In this document: positions 44,944 to 56,007 of the stretch, piece after piece
Layout: each line of letters starts with the position of its first letter
Numbering within the stretch: position 1 is the stretch's first letter
NCBI GenBank assembly: GCA_963585895.1
Contig: OY757904.1
Coordinates: 9,919,599-9,983,598 of the forward strand
Reading direction: 5' to 3'
DNA from: Sepioteuthis lessoniana
Lineage: Eukaryota > Mollusca > Cephalopoda > Myopsida > Loliginidae
DNA length: 64,000 nucleotides
Made by a program: the position numbers and the translations under genes
The notes under the pieces: model-generated
The model's input: only the letters and a program-made list of their open reading frames with translations
Told to the model about the DNA's origin: nothing
The model's database searches: none

Positions 44944-46308
44944 AACCAAAAAAAGCTAAAACGAAAACAAACAAACTAATAATTAATAGAAAATTTTCAT
45001 GTGTCGTCTTCATATATTTACTCAATATTACTGTTTAAAATATTTTCCCAAGCTTTTTCCTTAAGATCCATTTATTAATAATTCTTTTCAAGGTGGAATT
45101 CCTTGAAACATCTTATTTATAGAATGTTAATTATAGTTAAATAAATAAATGAATAAAGGGAAGGATTGTATAGTTAGTATGTAAGTGATTTAACATTTGA
45201 GTTATAATGATTAGAAGAAGACTGAACTGAAGTCAAACACTGCTAAGTTGTAAAAGAATTGGTAAATTGGCTTACAGTCTAAATTATGGCATTTTAACTT
45301 TTGCTCTTAAATTTTTTTCGATAAAATGAACCATTCTACGGCATTATAGTTAAATACAAAAAGCATCGGATTATCATGATAAAGATTTTGTCCAAAGAGA
45401 AACACACACAGCCTATCTGTTTTATATTCCTTTAATTTTTTCCTTGTTTATATTCTGTAAATCAAACATTCTTTAAATGTTATCATATTTTTGTTAACTA
45501 CTTTTTCGTACTAGAAGACAAGGAGATCTTTTTAATGCTGCCCATTAAGATAAGGTTCTTTATTTTTTCGCCTTATCTTTTCTTCGCAATGATTACCTTT
45601 CTTTCCATTAGAATCTCGAATTAAAGGCATTTTCTTCTCACAGCAAAGAGGATAAATACCTCGCCTAATGCAGTATCAGTTATCCCTGTCGCTATTAAAA
45701 TATTCTGTTGAATTCTGAACTTCTGCTATTTTGCTTTTTTATATCATCCATTTCCAAAAACAATAATGTCTTTTGCAACATTCGACATTTATACGACAAT
45801 TTCAGAAATTGTGTTTACAGACAAAAGTAATTTATTTCGACACGATGCATTTATTCTATCTCATTCGGCAACATTTTAAAGTCAAATAACTCTTAGATCA
45901 TTAAACTGAATTTTATAAAACTCTGAACAAAAATTAAGCTTCAGATGAGAATTGAACGAGTATATAATATCTATCGATCTCAGCTTGAATGGACGAAGCT
46001 AATTAATTAGGCTATGAAAGTTACAGTAGTCTATAGTCTGTCCGTGATCCCACTGGCTTTGTTTTTAACATCAGTTAATGATTATAATGCTGCTTCTATT
46101 TAAGAACGTTTCTAAATAGCGTTTTATTGCTATAACATTTTTATCCTCTGTTTGAGCGATTAAACCAAGATATCAAAACCATTTATTACATATTAGAAGG
46201 AAATCGCTTTATCGTCTAATTTAGAGCATTTCAAGCGTATTGCTTTCATAAAGTCTTGAATCGATGCTTTTGTTGGCTGCCCCCACCCCCATATATATAT
46301 ATATATAT

Positions 46309-46568
46309 AATGACCGGGACATTGGCCCAGCGGTTAGAGTGTTCGCCAATGGGCCGGGAGACCTGGGTTCAATCCCAGGTCGAGTCATACCAAAGACTTT
46401 AAAAATGGAACTTGATACCACCTTGCTTAACACTCAGCATTATAAGGTACGGTTCAAGGGTAAAGTGGAGCAATCCTGGGAATGGAGTAGCGCCCTCCCC
46501 GACACCTTGGTGTAGTAGCTATCGAAAAGGGAGCCTTCGGGTCACCCTCGACTATGGTCGCTAACTTT

Positions 46569-46602
<34 letters not shown>
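46309..46602 (+). mobile_element. SINE family B inside a (TA)n tract
   Basis: A box TGGCCCAGCGG and B box GGTTCAATCCC match RNA polymerase III promoter consensus closely. The full body ends GACTATGGTCGCTAACTTTA. (TA)n lies on both sides, at about 46293-46308 and 46573-46602, so the element either inserted into a TA tract or its end seeded one. It is the best family B reference in this window. Confidence 0.92.
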
Positions 46603-46606
<4 letters not shown>

Positions 46607-46609
46607 TTC

Positions 46610-47205
46610 AGAAAAATGCAATTTATTTATTGAACCGAACACACTGCAAAAAATAACACACTGGAAATTCAGAATTACTATTTTACTTAAGACTCAATAA
46701 TTACAGACACCCTATTAAATCTATGGACTGTAACAAGCTGATACTTGTAATACAACATTTCCCCTCAAATAGTGTCAATTTTACCAGAAATGAAAATTTC
46801 ATCATCATAGAAAGAATTTAAAATGAGTCTTTTGAAAATATCACGGGCAAAGATGAATGGATCAAATGAACTTAAATTGTGTTAATATCAAGCAAAGTCT
46901 TACCCAAAGATAGGGTCTGCATATAAAATATCAAACTAAGAAAAGACTAGATCGAGGGTTCAGTCCCCGGTGTCTATGTTAGCAGGGAAAACAGTTTTCA
47001 TTTAATAAATAGATGAACAACGTCCTCAGTTTATTTTTTTAGTTCGCTTCTCGAACGGTTGTAAAACTATTTTAGAATGAAACGTACAATAACTTTTCTT
47101 TATGAAAACGTTTCTCTTGACGATGATCTAAGATCGAAACTCAATAAGAAGAATCAAAAAATAAAAATCCCAAAAGATATATTCATATTTGTCTTATCAT
47201 TTTGT
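46610..47205. other. No recognised feature
   Basis: AT-rich sequence without supported genes or repeats. Confidence 0.5.
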
Positions 47206-47211
47206 TCATCT

Positions 47212-47212
<1 letters not shown>

Positions 47213-47245
<33 letters not shown>

Positions 47246-47321
47246 TATAAAATACATGTTCACAAATACATATATATCTATGTGTGTGTACGTGTGTGTA
47301 CAATCCATGCCGGCTGTGTTA

Positions 47322-47378
<57 letters not shown>

Positions 47379-47800
47379 TTAGTCAGAATTTTAATTATTT
47401 ATAGACAATTAGTCAGAACCATAACTTTTCAGCTTCTTCCATCGTCTTTTTCTTTCAATTGGATTTCACGTTAAAGTTTTAATTATCAATTTCGAACAAT
47501 ATTGATTACGTGAATTCTGGAGTATTTTCACACTTGACAAAATTTTGATTATTTTTATTTGGTTTTCATTTTCCTTATTTTACTTTTTGTATTTTATCTA
47601 GATATTCAGGGAAAACGATTCAGCCACGTAGTTTTTAGTTGTATTTTAATTTTGGCTTTTTGCATTCAATGAGAATTAAAAAGAATAAAAAAAAAAAAGA
47701 AAAATTAACCTTTATATATATTTTAACTGGAGCCTAGAGTATTTATTATTTCAGTGGTTAATTATAAAATATTATAAATTCGTACATATATATGCATGTG

Positions 47801-47836
<36 letters not shown>

Positions 47837-47863
47837 ATTATGATATATATATATCATAATCTT
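47213..47863. repeat. TA/TG microsatellites and a perfect 30-bp palindrome
   Basis: (TA)n at about 47213-47250, (TA)n-(TG)n at about 47325-47378 and (TA)n at about 47803-47834. Bases 47834-47863 form a perfect palindrome whose half-site is AAGATTATGATATAT, next to the 3' end of an RTE LINE fragment. Between about 47390 and 47800 nothing was recognised. Confidence 0.9.
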
Positions 47864-48030
47864 CATGAAGTCACGCTGTTAGCACGGATTTCCCTGACTC
47901 TCTCTCTCCACTCGTCCTTATCATCCATCGCTCCCGACAAGTCTTCCAAACGACATCCTGTGTCCGCACAAAATTGTTGTAGGTAAGTTCTTACTGGTCG
48001 GCCAACCCTGACACATCTATATGAAGAGAT
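47864..48030 (-). pseudogene. RTE-like LINE 3' end, outer layer of a nest (left part)
   Basis: Plus-strand sequence GTCACGCTGTTAGCACGGAT, TTCCCTGACTCTCTCTC, CCACTCGTCCTTATC, AAGTCTTC and GTAAGTTCTTACTGGTCGGCC aligns with the RTE 3' coding end at 5589-5740. It stops at 48030 where an LTR begins and continues at 52960. Confidence 0.85.
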
Positions 48031-48144
48031 TGTGGAGGTCTAAGTATCTTCCGTAGTTTACAGGACTTTCGGGTTTCGTTTCCACAAATAAAATACAAAT
48101 TTTACAAGAACGTTAACAAATGGAATGTGACAACAACAAATATT
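48031..48144 (-). repeat. 3' LTR remnant of the gypsy element
   Basis: Starts TGTGGAGGTCTAAGTA and stays close to 52108-52221 until CAACAACAAATATT, after which the two diverge completely. Confidence 0.85.
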
Positions 48145-48606
48145 CGCAGTTTCAGATAAAAGGGCCCAAACAATCGCTGATCTACGCCTTCACATTTAAA
48201 CTGTAAAGTGGATATGGAGCCAACCGGTACGGAACAACCAACAGCAGCCACACCGGAAGGGCTTCTTAGATTGGCCACAGTTGAAGTACACATACCTAAC
48301 TAGGATATAACAAACATACACAAGAACTTTTTGAAATGTTTTCTCTTCTTATCTGATTTCATGAAAAAAAAAAAAAACTAAAAAAAAGCTACTTTGAATT
48401 TGAGACTTTGGAGACAAAATTTGACAGAACGGTATTAAGATATATATGTGTATTTATGAAATAACAAACGTACACAGGAACTTGTTTTTAACTTTTTTCC
48501 TGTCCTTTGTTCCCTTTTATCTTTTTATGTAAAAAGAAAAAGAAATAAACCCTTTTAAATGGTCTTTTACCAAATAGGTAAACGATAGAAAGTGGGGGAG
48601 GAAATG

Positions 48607-49405
48607 TAACACTATTTAAGTGTTACAAATTGACTGGCGATATCAAATTAAATACTTACGACTAATTGGATAATTTGTTGAAGATAAGATATAGTGTTTT
48701 GGTAAGATAGTGTAGAAGAATAAAATAATAATGTACACCGTATGGGAAAGTGGGTCACGGTGACAATGATTGTTTACTGACAGGATGAAACGGCCGATCT
48801 GGGCTTTGATCTGGGTTTTGATTGACGGGTTAGAAACAAACAAAATTCTATTTCATATTGTAATGTCAGCCGAGTGCGAATGTACGGAAAATTACGGCTA
48901 AACACCTGACACAAGGCCATTAAAACAATATTAGAATATTATCAGGTGGCTCACCAATCAAAGAAAAGCGGGGCAGAGCTTTCCCTCCACCTTCCCCAGA
49001 CGTGTAATGTAGGTCCATAGTTTTTGATTGGCTGTCCAGTTAAACACGTGCGTCGGGGTGAGGTTTCTCTCCCCCACCCCCGATGATTGCTCTCTGGGAC
49101 TATTGGTCCAGTGTTTCTATTGGCTGTATTCAGAAAAGAAGATTCCGAAACGAGTTGTTAAGAGATTAAAAGCTGGTTCTACAGACGGAAGACTAAAAGC
49201 CCTTGCCACCCTCTTCGCCACCATTGCTACTTTACCCAGAGTCTTCAACTTGACCGTCCCTAGCAACTTTAGTTTGCGCAAAACGGACTCAGGGCTATCT
49301 GTTATCGCCAGTCATCTTATCACCGAGCTAAAGGCCCTTGTTGTTGTTGTTATGGTTGTACATGATTCTTTTTTATCATTGTATAATAAATAAATGTTAT
49401 TTACA
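48607..49405 (+). mobile_element. Candidate LTR of a second retrotransposon
   Basis: A purine-rich run, AGTGGGGGAGGAAA, immediately precedes TGTAACAC, like a polypurine tract and LTR start. The segment carries several CCAAT/ATTGG motifs (about 48955-49130), a GC-rich promoter-like patch, an AATAAA signal at about 49385-49392, and ends TTATTTACA. The TG...CA borders are inferred. No matching partner LTR or flanking duplication was found. Confidence 0.35.
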
Positions 49406-49700
49406 ACTGTTAGCAAGCGCACCTGACGTATTGAATTAGTTGACCATCTAACAGCACCGGTAATGTTGGCAGTCTTCCGACACAGCCTGAACTAAGAGAC
49501 GTCCGTAACAGCTTTTCCCCAACTTTCCTGTGGGTCGAACAACGCAACAGAAATCTGGAGAAGAAGATCCACCAGAAACTTCGACCTATAAGTGGCTCGC
49601 AGCGCGACATACACTTATAGGACCACACACACACACACACACATACACATATATATAAATTAATTTTCATATATTTCATAAATTCTAATTTTTACATATT
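49406..49700. other. Unassigned segment inside the gypsy interval
   Basis: GC-balanced sequence with a (CA)n run at 49623-49642. It may be the start of another element's internal region, but no motif is recognised. Confidence 0.35.
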
Positions 49701-49714
49701 AATTAAGTACTTAA

Positions 49715-50191
49715 CCTCATGTCGTGTCACAAGGGGTTTGTGGTCGGTAAAAACGGTGAACCCTCTCCCTTTGAGTAGATGACGGAAATACCTTATCGAC
49801 AAATAGATTGCCTGTAAATCCCTTGAGAAGCTGGTGTATTTGCGTTGTGCGGTGTTCAGTTTCACTCAGAAAAAGGATATTGGTTTCTCCAAGCCGTTTT
49901 GTGTTTGTGGTAGGATTGCTCTAATTTAATCTCCTGAAGCGTCTGTTCTTTGTGAAAGTTTTACAGTGTCGTCGTTACAGATGTAGGAGAGCTTGGTAAA
50001 ATCTGCTAATGCTTTTTTAGCGTTGTGAAAAGCAGTTAAAGCTTCTTCTATCAGTATTTTTGTGTTTTTATTGTTTCATTGTTTGTGAGTGGGGTTGATA
50101 TTCTGGAACAACCTGGAATAAATATACGGTAGTAATTTACCAAACCGAGAAATCTCTGAAGTTGTCGCAGTGATATTGGTTGTGGGAAATT
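49715..50191 (-). pseudogene. Gypsy RNase H domain, truncated and frameshifted
   Basis: Minus-strand pieces: FLGLVNYYRIFIPGC-like block (RT thumb/connection), STPLTNNE, a DASGD catalytic-type segment, AILPQTQNGLEKPISFFL and RPQTPCDTT in place of the usual TDHKPL. Stops and frame changes separate them. Integrase should follow, but unrelated sequence begins. Confidence 0.75.
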
Positions 50192-50485
50192 TCACATAGC
50201 TGTTACTTTTTCTTGGACAGATGTAATCCCCCGTTCGTCAATCATGTGACCAAAGAAATGTAGTTTCGAGACAGTAAAATCACATTTGCTCAAGTTAATT
50301 TTTAAGCCAAATTGTGCTAATCTCTCGAAAACTTGTAATATTTGATTCTGATGTTCTTTGATATCACGGCTAGCAATAAGGACATAATCGATATAGGCAA
50401 ACGCAAACGGTAATCCTCTTAATACCTCGTCAATAAGTTTCTGGAAAGTTTGGGCAGCATTACGTAACCCAAATGGAGTTGTAAT
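50192..50485 (-). pseudogene. Gypsy reverse transcriptase, 3' part with mutated active site
   Basis: Begins TTPFGLRNAAQTFQKLIDEV, then AYIDYVLIAS, where the catalytic YIDD has become YIDY, and LKINLSKCDF, FFGHMI. The second Asp of the active-site pair is lost, so the enzyme would be dead even without the SINE insertion. It continues the RT at 50763-51280. Confidence 0.9.
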
Positions 50486-50762
50486 CCTATTTACCAACCC
50501 CTCCGCTCGGCAGGATATGACACAAGGTCAATTTTTAAGCGGAGTTTAACAGGTTTGAATTCAGAGTTTTCCTTCTCCTAGACTAGTTGTCTCACCAAGG
50601 CTGAAGAACCTAGTCTGTCCTTCTATTTACCCATAGTTGGAGGGAGAATAATTGGATTCATACCATTCCCAAGGGTATTAGTGCTATGTGAAATGCAATC
50701 AGTCTCGTCCAGGATTTGAACTCGTGTCACCGTGTTCATTTCCTACGACGATAACAATTACA
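50486..50762 (-). mobile_element. SINE family C inserted in the gypsy RT gene
   Basis: Flanked by a perfect 17-bp duplication, CCAAATGGAGTTGTAAT, at 50469-50485 and 50763-50779. On the minus strand the head is TGTAATTGTTATCG, truncated within the A box, then GAGTTCAAATCC (B box). The body runs GACTGATTGCATTTCACATA, TATGAATCCAATTATTCTCC, TTCAGCCTTGGTGAG and ends GGAGGGGTTGGTAAATAGG. It is a clean 277-bp reference copy. Confidence 0.95.
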
Positions 50763-51280
50763 CCAAATGGAGTTGTAATTGCCGTTTCTTTTATATCTTC
50801 TTCGGCTACTACAATTTGGTAGTAAGCTTTAACCAAATGCAGTTTTGTGAAAATTCTGTTTCTTTGTATACCTATGACGAAATCATGTAAATGTGGTATT
50901 GGGTATCTATCAGGAACTGTTTTCGCGTTGAAGTTTCTGAAATCCCTACAAGGTTGCCATGCGCTTGTGTCTGGCTTCTGAACCATATGTAGCAGCGAGG
51001 AGTATGGACTACTTGAAGGACGTATGATGCTTAATAGTAACAAGCGTTGAAATTCGACTTTTGCTATTTTACATTTTTCTGGATGCAGTCTGTACGGCCA
51101 CCTACCACTCATCGCGAAAACTATCAAAATTAGGTGATGTAAGTGTGGGTGGTCCAGTGGTTGTAATATAATGTTTAGCAGTGTGGCGAACCTCATCAGA
51201 ATGTTTAAAAGTTGTCGTAAGAGTTGGAAATTTTTTTTATCAACTCTTGTAATCCATTCGCATCTGGTATTGTTACACAA
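50763..51280 (-). pseudogene. Gypsy reverse transcriptase, 5' part
   Basis: Order of motifs: GRWPYRLHPEKCKIAKVEF, IIRPSSSPYSSLLHMVQKPD, PCRDFRNFNAKTVPDRYPIP, FTKLHLVKAYYQIVV and ETAITTPFG. In FTKLHL the first catalytic Asp (normally FTKLDL) is His. The frame reaches the SINE duplication at TTPFG, which the downstream piece repeats, as expected for a target-site duplication. It would copy the element RNA if intact. Confidence 0.9.
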
Positions 51281-51447
51281 ATCCCTCTTGACTTGTAGAT
51301 TCGGGTGATTCCCTTTGCTGTTAGTTCTCTGTTGCCATCGACGAGAGATCGCGTAGCTATGTTCACTGAAATGTTGAAATGGGATGAAAAATTAGCTTCA
51401 AGAATCGGTGTTTTTAATTGGGCTTTTGTGAAAATCTACCGTAAAGA

Positions 51448-51961
51448 TCATCGTAAACCTAAATTGAGCGTTAGTGCTATCTCTCCGTTAGTTTCAATTT
51501 TTGATCCATTTGCCACTTGCAGTGTGAATGAGGATAGTTTGTTGTTTTTCTTGTGATTCGGTGAAATAACGCTGATTTGTGCGCCGGTGTCGACTAAAAA
51601 TAAATATCTGGTATTCTTGTCCCGGGTGTAAAATGGACGACTTTCCTGTTTTAAATCAGCAGCTAATGTCATCTTTACTTGCTGCCGGTGTGAAATGTGT
51701 GAAGTTGAATTGAATTTGCATGGTTTTGTGCACTTTCTTGCTTCACATCTAAATTTGAAATGATCCAAGTATCATAGGAGCGTCGCTCTCAGTAGAATGA
51801 GTTCGACCTACGTCTACTTCTGCGTTGTGAGGAGATTCTGCCAGGTCAGGAACATTGAAACTTCCACAAACTTTGAACCTGAAGAGACAAATTTGCCATG
51901 CCCTGCAGTAGCTCAGGTAATCTGTCTGGGGTGTTTGTTGATGTTGTATGTTCAATGTCAT
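51448..51961 (-). pseudogene. Gypsy gag/protease relic
   Basis: The frame at 51448-51768 contains FLVDTGAQISVISP, the retropepsin active site DTG at about residues 60-62, which would cleave the polyprotein. A Cys-rich segment (FRCEARKCTKPCKF) upstream may be a worn gag zinc knuckle. The frame at 51749-51961 (NVPDLAESPHNAEVDVGRTH) is probably the gag tail, but no motif confirms it. The frames overlap, indicating a frameshift. Confidence 0.75.
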
Positions 51962-52086
51962 TGTTTTCCATTTTTTACACGTTGTGATTTTTTAAAATTT
52001 ATGCTGTTTTTTTTAATGAGATTGTTTTTGTTAAAAGAGAACCATTACAAAGGTTGTTTATTATTTGTGGTTGTCGTGTTCTCTCA

Positions 52087-52103
52087 CGTCATAAGGGTTA
52101 CCA
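52087..52103 (-). promoter_or_regulatory. Primer-binding site candidate
   Basis: Minus-strand TGGTAACCCTTATGACG begins four bases inside the 5' LTR end. The TGG start and position suit priming by a tRNA 3' CCA end. The tRNA is not identified. Confidence 0.6.
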
Positions 52104-52107
52104 ATTT

Positions 52108-52959
52108 TGTGGAGGACTAAGTACTTTCCGTAGTTTACGGGACTTTCGGGTTTCGTTTCCACAAATACAATACAAATTTTACAAGCATGTTAACAAATGG
52201 AATGTGACAACAACAAATATTAAGAAACAAGCAATTTAATAAACATAATAACAAACATGATAAAAACAATTAAATTACAATGTTCATTTTATGTGCGTGT
52301 GTGTGTGTGTGCGTAGAAAACACAGCCTATGCCAGTTCAATAAAAATGATTTGTTCTCCTGTGTGTGCATGTGTATATGTTGGGAAAGTCTATTGAATCA
52401 ACGTGTCCATAGTTGGCCGAAGTAAAGAGGATAAAAATCGACTTTACTTACATACATGTGTATGCGTGTCTGTATATGGTTTATGATTTTTGGCGACAAC
52501 GTGTCACTTTCCGGTAGTTGGCAAAAGAACGTCGCATTTTTCTTCGCTCTGTGTCCTTTGTGCAATGCCTTCTGTCCGTCTGTTGTCCTTGCCTCTCTCT
52601 GTCTAGGAGTGAAATGCCTTAGTTAATTAAATTCTTCGTTATTTATACTTTTTGGTGAAATAAAGTGGATCAAAAAAAGGATTTTGTAAAGTTTTATTGC
52701 GGGTCATAAAATTCAAGCGCGCAGACATTTCTTAACCAATCAGATTCGTATAACTACTTATTTATTTTGGAGCCTAAATATCTTTATGTTAATTAATTTC
52801 TGAGCAGAATTTGCAAGAATTTTGTGTTTTTAGCTGATTGGTTGAAAAATGTAAAAGCGTAACTTTAATGTTAATGCGATTTTGATCCGAAATTTCTAGA
52901 CTGTTCTTATCTATGTTTTTGGGGTTGATTATTTTAAGGCTAAAAAATGTGTATTCTCA
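52108..52959 (-). repeat. 5' LTR of the gypsy element
   Basis: 852 bp bounded on the minus strand by TGAGAATAC and CCTCCACA (TG...CA). A TATA-like TATAAATA lies at about 52641-52648 (minus strand). It matches the solo LTR at 27751-28670 and, at its end, 48031-48144. Confidence 0.9.
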
Positions 52960-53035
52960 GAGGTCTATAGGAGAACGTCAATTATGAGTTCGTCCTTACT
53001 TCTCCAGCAGTAATTTATAATCTCCTTCATGTTCC
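52960..53035 (-). pseudogene. RTE-like LINE, outer layer of the nest (right part)
   Basis: CTATAGGAGAACGTCAATTA, TGAGTTCGTCCTTACTTCTC and CAGCAGT continue the RTE 3' coding end from where 48030 stops; the translation YCWRSKDELIIDVLL matches HCWRSRDELIRDVLLW of the copy at 5583. Similarity fades upstream. Confidence 0.8.
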
Positions 53036-53039
53036 TGGA

Positions 53040-54430
53040 TTTTACCCTTGTGATGAGTTTTCGGTTCAGGAAACAATAACAAGTACGTTTTACGAGTATA
53101 GAATTTACTTCGCTTGTATAATTCATATTTTGTCGAAAAGACTGTTTATGAAAGGGTTTCCTGATTGTTGATAAAATATCGAGAATATGCACTCTTCGTG
53201 GTGCAGATGTCAAGATTAGAATCATAACTTTAGTCACTATCTCTTTATATAAATTATTCCGCTATTCTTGCGTCTTTAAAGTAGGAAAAAATTCAAATCT
53301 TCAGGTTCACTAATTTTCTGCACACTCCATGTACAATTTTTATTCCTGATGATGGGTTGAAATTTGCAATAAATCTTTCATGTTTGAAGGTTTAGGGTTA
53401 GAGTCGTTTAAAACCTTACGATAAAAGTCAATTTTAGAAGGTCATAAAGAACAAATGTAAATGTTACTCACTTCATTTAGACGGAGTACAAATCGTGCGC
53501 AGTTATGGATATGTCAATCTCTCCAATTGTTGATAAGAGATTGTGGACTTACAGAGAAAATAATTTTCTTTATATAAACGAGAGACGTGCGTCACGTGTT
53601 GCTTTAAACGGAGGAAATCTGATCAGCAGGATCCAGTATGTATCATGAGGCACATTTGAAAGCTTTAATAGATAATGGCTTGGCATGAAGCATTTAAATT
53701 CAATGAACATTTCAAAATGTCGGCACTACTTTGTTCAAACCGAAGATAACGAATTATCATTAAGATCGTTCAACCATGGTTAAATTTTAAGTGCTATACC
53801 GCCCCTCAGGTGATGCCTCTGGGATCTTGCATCGTTAGTTTATATCTGAATTGTAACAAATGGATGTAAGTGAGCAAGAATTTCATTGTCAGAGAATTTC
53901 CAGGGATAAAAATTGTTTTTAAAAAAACAAGTGGAATTTTTTGAAAGCTGTTGAGAAAGATATATTGCTAAGATGTTGAAAATTAAAGAATAAGAAAACG
54001 TAATAAAGAGTTTTAAGCTGGATTCAGAAATCTAGAAAATTTGATCACAATACGGAAATACATCAAAAGGTGTAATTATTTGAAATTAAAACACGGTAGG
54101 AAGAGGTTGACAAATCCCTTTAAAAAATCAATCGATTTATTTTTCATATAGATTTTATATCGGAGTGATTATGTTATTTTCATAATTTATAATAATATGT
54201 TAATATGTTAATAATAATATTCATATAAACACAAGCAACTTACATTGAAATACTTGGTGGTAAGTTGTAAAACATCATGAACTCAATTGTGAGTTTGATA
54301 TTTATTGAACGTTCTCTATTGTTTCTTTGGATTGTGCCCCCCAAAATAGTCAAATAAAAAACTGTACAAATATTAATATCATTTTCTAACTTTAGACACA
54401 TTCTATATGAACGCGATTTGGACTAAAATC
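53040..54430. other. No recognised feature
   Basis: A minus-strand frame at 52965-53237 extends past the LINE match into unrecognised sequence. Otherwise nothing supported. Confidence 0.5.
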
Positions 54431-54431
54431 A

Positions 54432-55756
54432 GCATCGTCATGTCACGCCATCAGCATGGATATCCCTGACCCTCTCTCCACATCCCTCCCTATCGTCCAT
54501 TAATTCCGTCAGGTCTTCATGACTACATCCCGTATCGGCACAGAACTGCAGTATGTAAGTTCGAGCTGGTCGTCCTGCCTTTGCTCATCCATGTGAAGGG
54601 GTTCACTGGAGTACATCACTTATGAGCTCGTTCCTACTTCTTCAGGAGTGTCTCGCATGTCTAGTTCGTCTAATTTTGATAGTTTTCGCGATGGGTGGTA
54701 GGTGGCCGTACAGCTGCTGCTGTGTAGGATACTGACTCCAGGACTTCTTCAGTATTGCTCGCAGCATTCTTGTGTAGTTACCGTCAAGCTTTTCCTCCAT
54801 ACGTTTAGTTAGCGTCCATGTAGTGCATCCATATTGCAGTATCGACACGATCGCTGCTTGGAAGAAACTGAGCTTCATTTTATCGGTCAGGTCTGACTTC
54901 CATATGACTGATAGACTATTGATAGATGCCCATGCTTTTGCTGGTCGCGTGTCGATGTCTGTCTTGGTTGATGAGACACTGCTTCCTAGGTAGGGGAACT
55001 TGTCAACTAGTTTCAGAGAGCTACCGTTTAGTGTGGAGATGTCACCTGTTTGATCAAAGCACATATATTCCGTCTTGTGTGCATTGACATGGAGGACGGT
55101 GCCTGCAGCTGCTCAATCCAGACTATATAGCATGGCTTGGGCTTGGGCGGGTGCATTTGCCAGAAGTGCTATATCATCGGCGTAGTCCGCGTCGGTAATT
55201 GTTTTTGTAGGGTACCTTCTGCTTCTTTCTTTTATTATCTTGAAACCGTTTTCTTTGATTTTATCGATAGATGTTCTAAGCACGTAGTCTAGACAGATGA
55301 TAAAGAGGTATGGGGCTAATGTATCTTGTTGCAGTACACCTGCTACAATGTCAAAGTAGTCTTTATCTCCATCTGGAGAACGGACTATTACTTTGGTGTT
55401 TCTATAGAGCATCATTATGGCTGTGACAGTTTCTTTTGGTAGGCTGTAGGCGAGTAGAATTTTCTCTATATTTCCTCTGTGAATGGAGTCAAGGGTCTCA
55501 CTAAAGTCGACAAATAATATTGTTGCCGCTGGGTTTTTTGTGCGTACACCTTCAAGAATTCGACAGATAGTCAAAACGTCCTGGATCTAATTCTCCGGAA
55601 TCAATTTTGGTTCTTCCTAAGTATGTTGTCAATTTTGGGTTCTATGCGGTTGCGTTGTAGGGCATTGTATATCTTGGCTGCTATGGACGTAAGTGTTATA
55701 CCTTTGTAGTTTATGGCTAATCCGATGTTGCACTTTCTAGGGAAGAGGATGATGCT
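54432..55756 (-). pseudogene. RTE-like LINE reverse transcriptase, 5'-truncated
   Basis: Close relative of the copy at 5583-7403. In order on the minus strand: KIYNALQRNRIEPKIDNIL (frameshifted), ILFVDFSETLDSIHRG, GVLQQDTLAPYLFIICLDYV (G to Q against the other copy), TDADYADDIALLAN (active site intact), then after a frame change YLGSSVSSTKTDID and CTTWTLTKRMEEKLDGNYTR. Stops at about 55112 and 55575 break the frame. The upstream break lies near 55756. No flanking duplication was found. Confidence 0.9.
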
Positions 55757-56007
55757 TTTTACTTCCCCGAAATAAATTCAAGAAAATGTTGATAAAACAC
55801 TTTCCAGGATTTGTAAATATGACATCATCGGGATGTACCTTAAAAACCCCCGACCATTTAAAGGAGATAACGCTGATTTTCAATGATTTATTTAACTCAT
55901 AACTTAATAGACTCCTTACTTAATAGAACGGCTGTATATGAACATATGTAGAATTAATCTACGGGTTTTTAAAGACCATATTTGTAATTAAACAGGAACA
56001 AACCTTC

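Larger units (their letters stand above)
48031..52959 (-). mobile_element. Ty3/gypsy LTR retrotransposon, rearranged
   Basis: Minus-strand order: 5' LTR (52108-52959), primer-binding site, gag relic, protease, reverse transcriptase (split by a SINE), partial RNase H, then a break near 49710. A 114-bp piece matching the LTR 3' end (48031-48144) closes the element. Integrase is missing. Outside the LTR ends the near-identical pentamers GAGAT (48026-48030) and GAGGT (52960-52964) look like a target duplication, and both flanks belong to one RTE LINE. Unrelated sequence, including a candidate second LTR, fills 48145-49700. Confidence 0.85.

Noticed and set aside
46309-46390. Functional tRNA genes at SINE heads with good A and B boxes
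   Set aside because: The heads do not fold as complete cloverleaves and each continues into a conserved SINE body shared by several copies.
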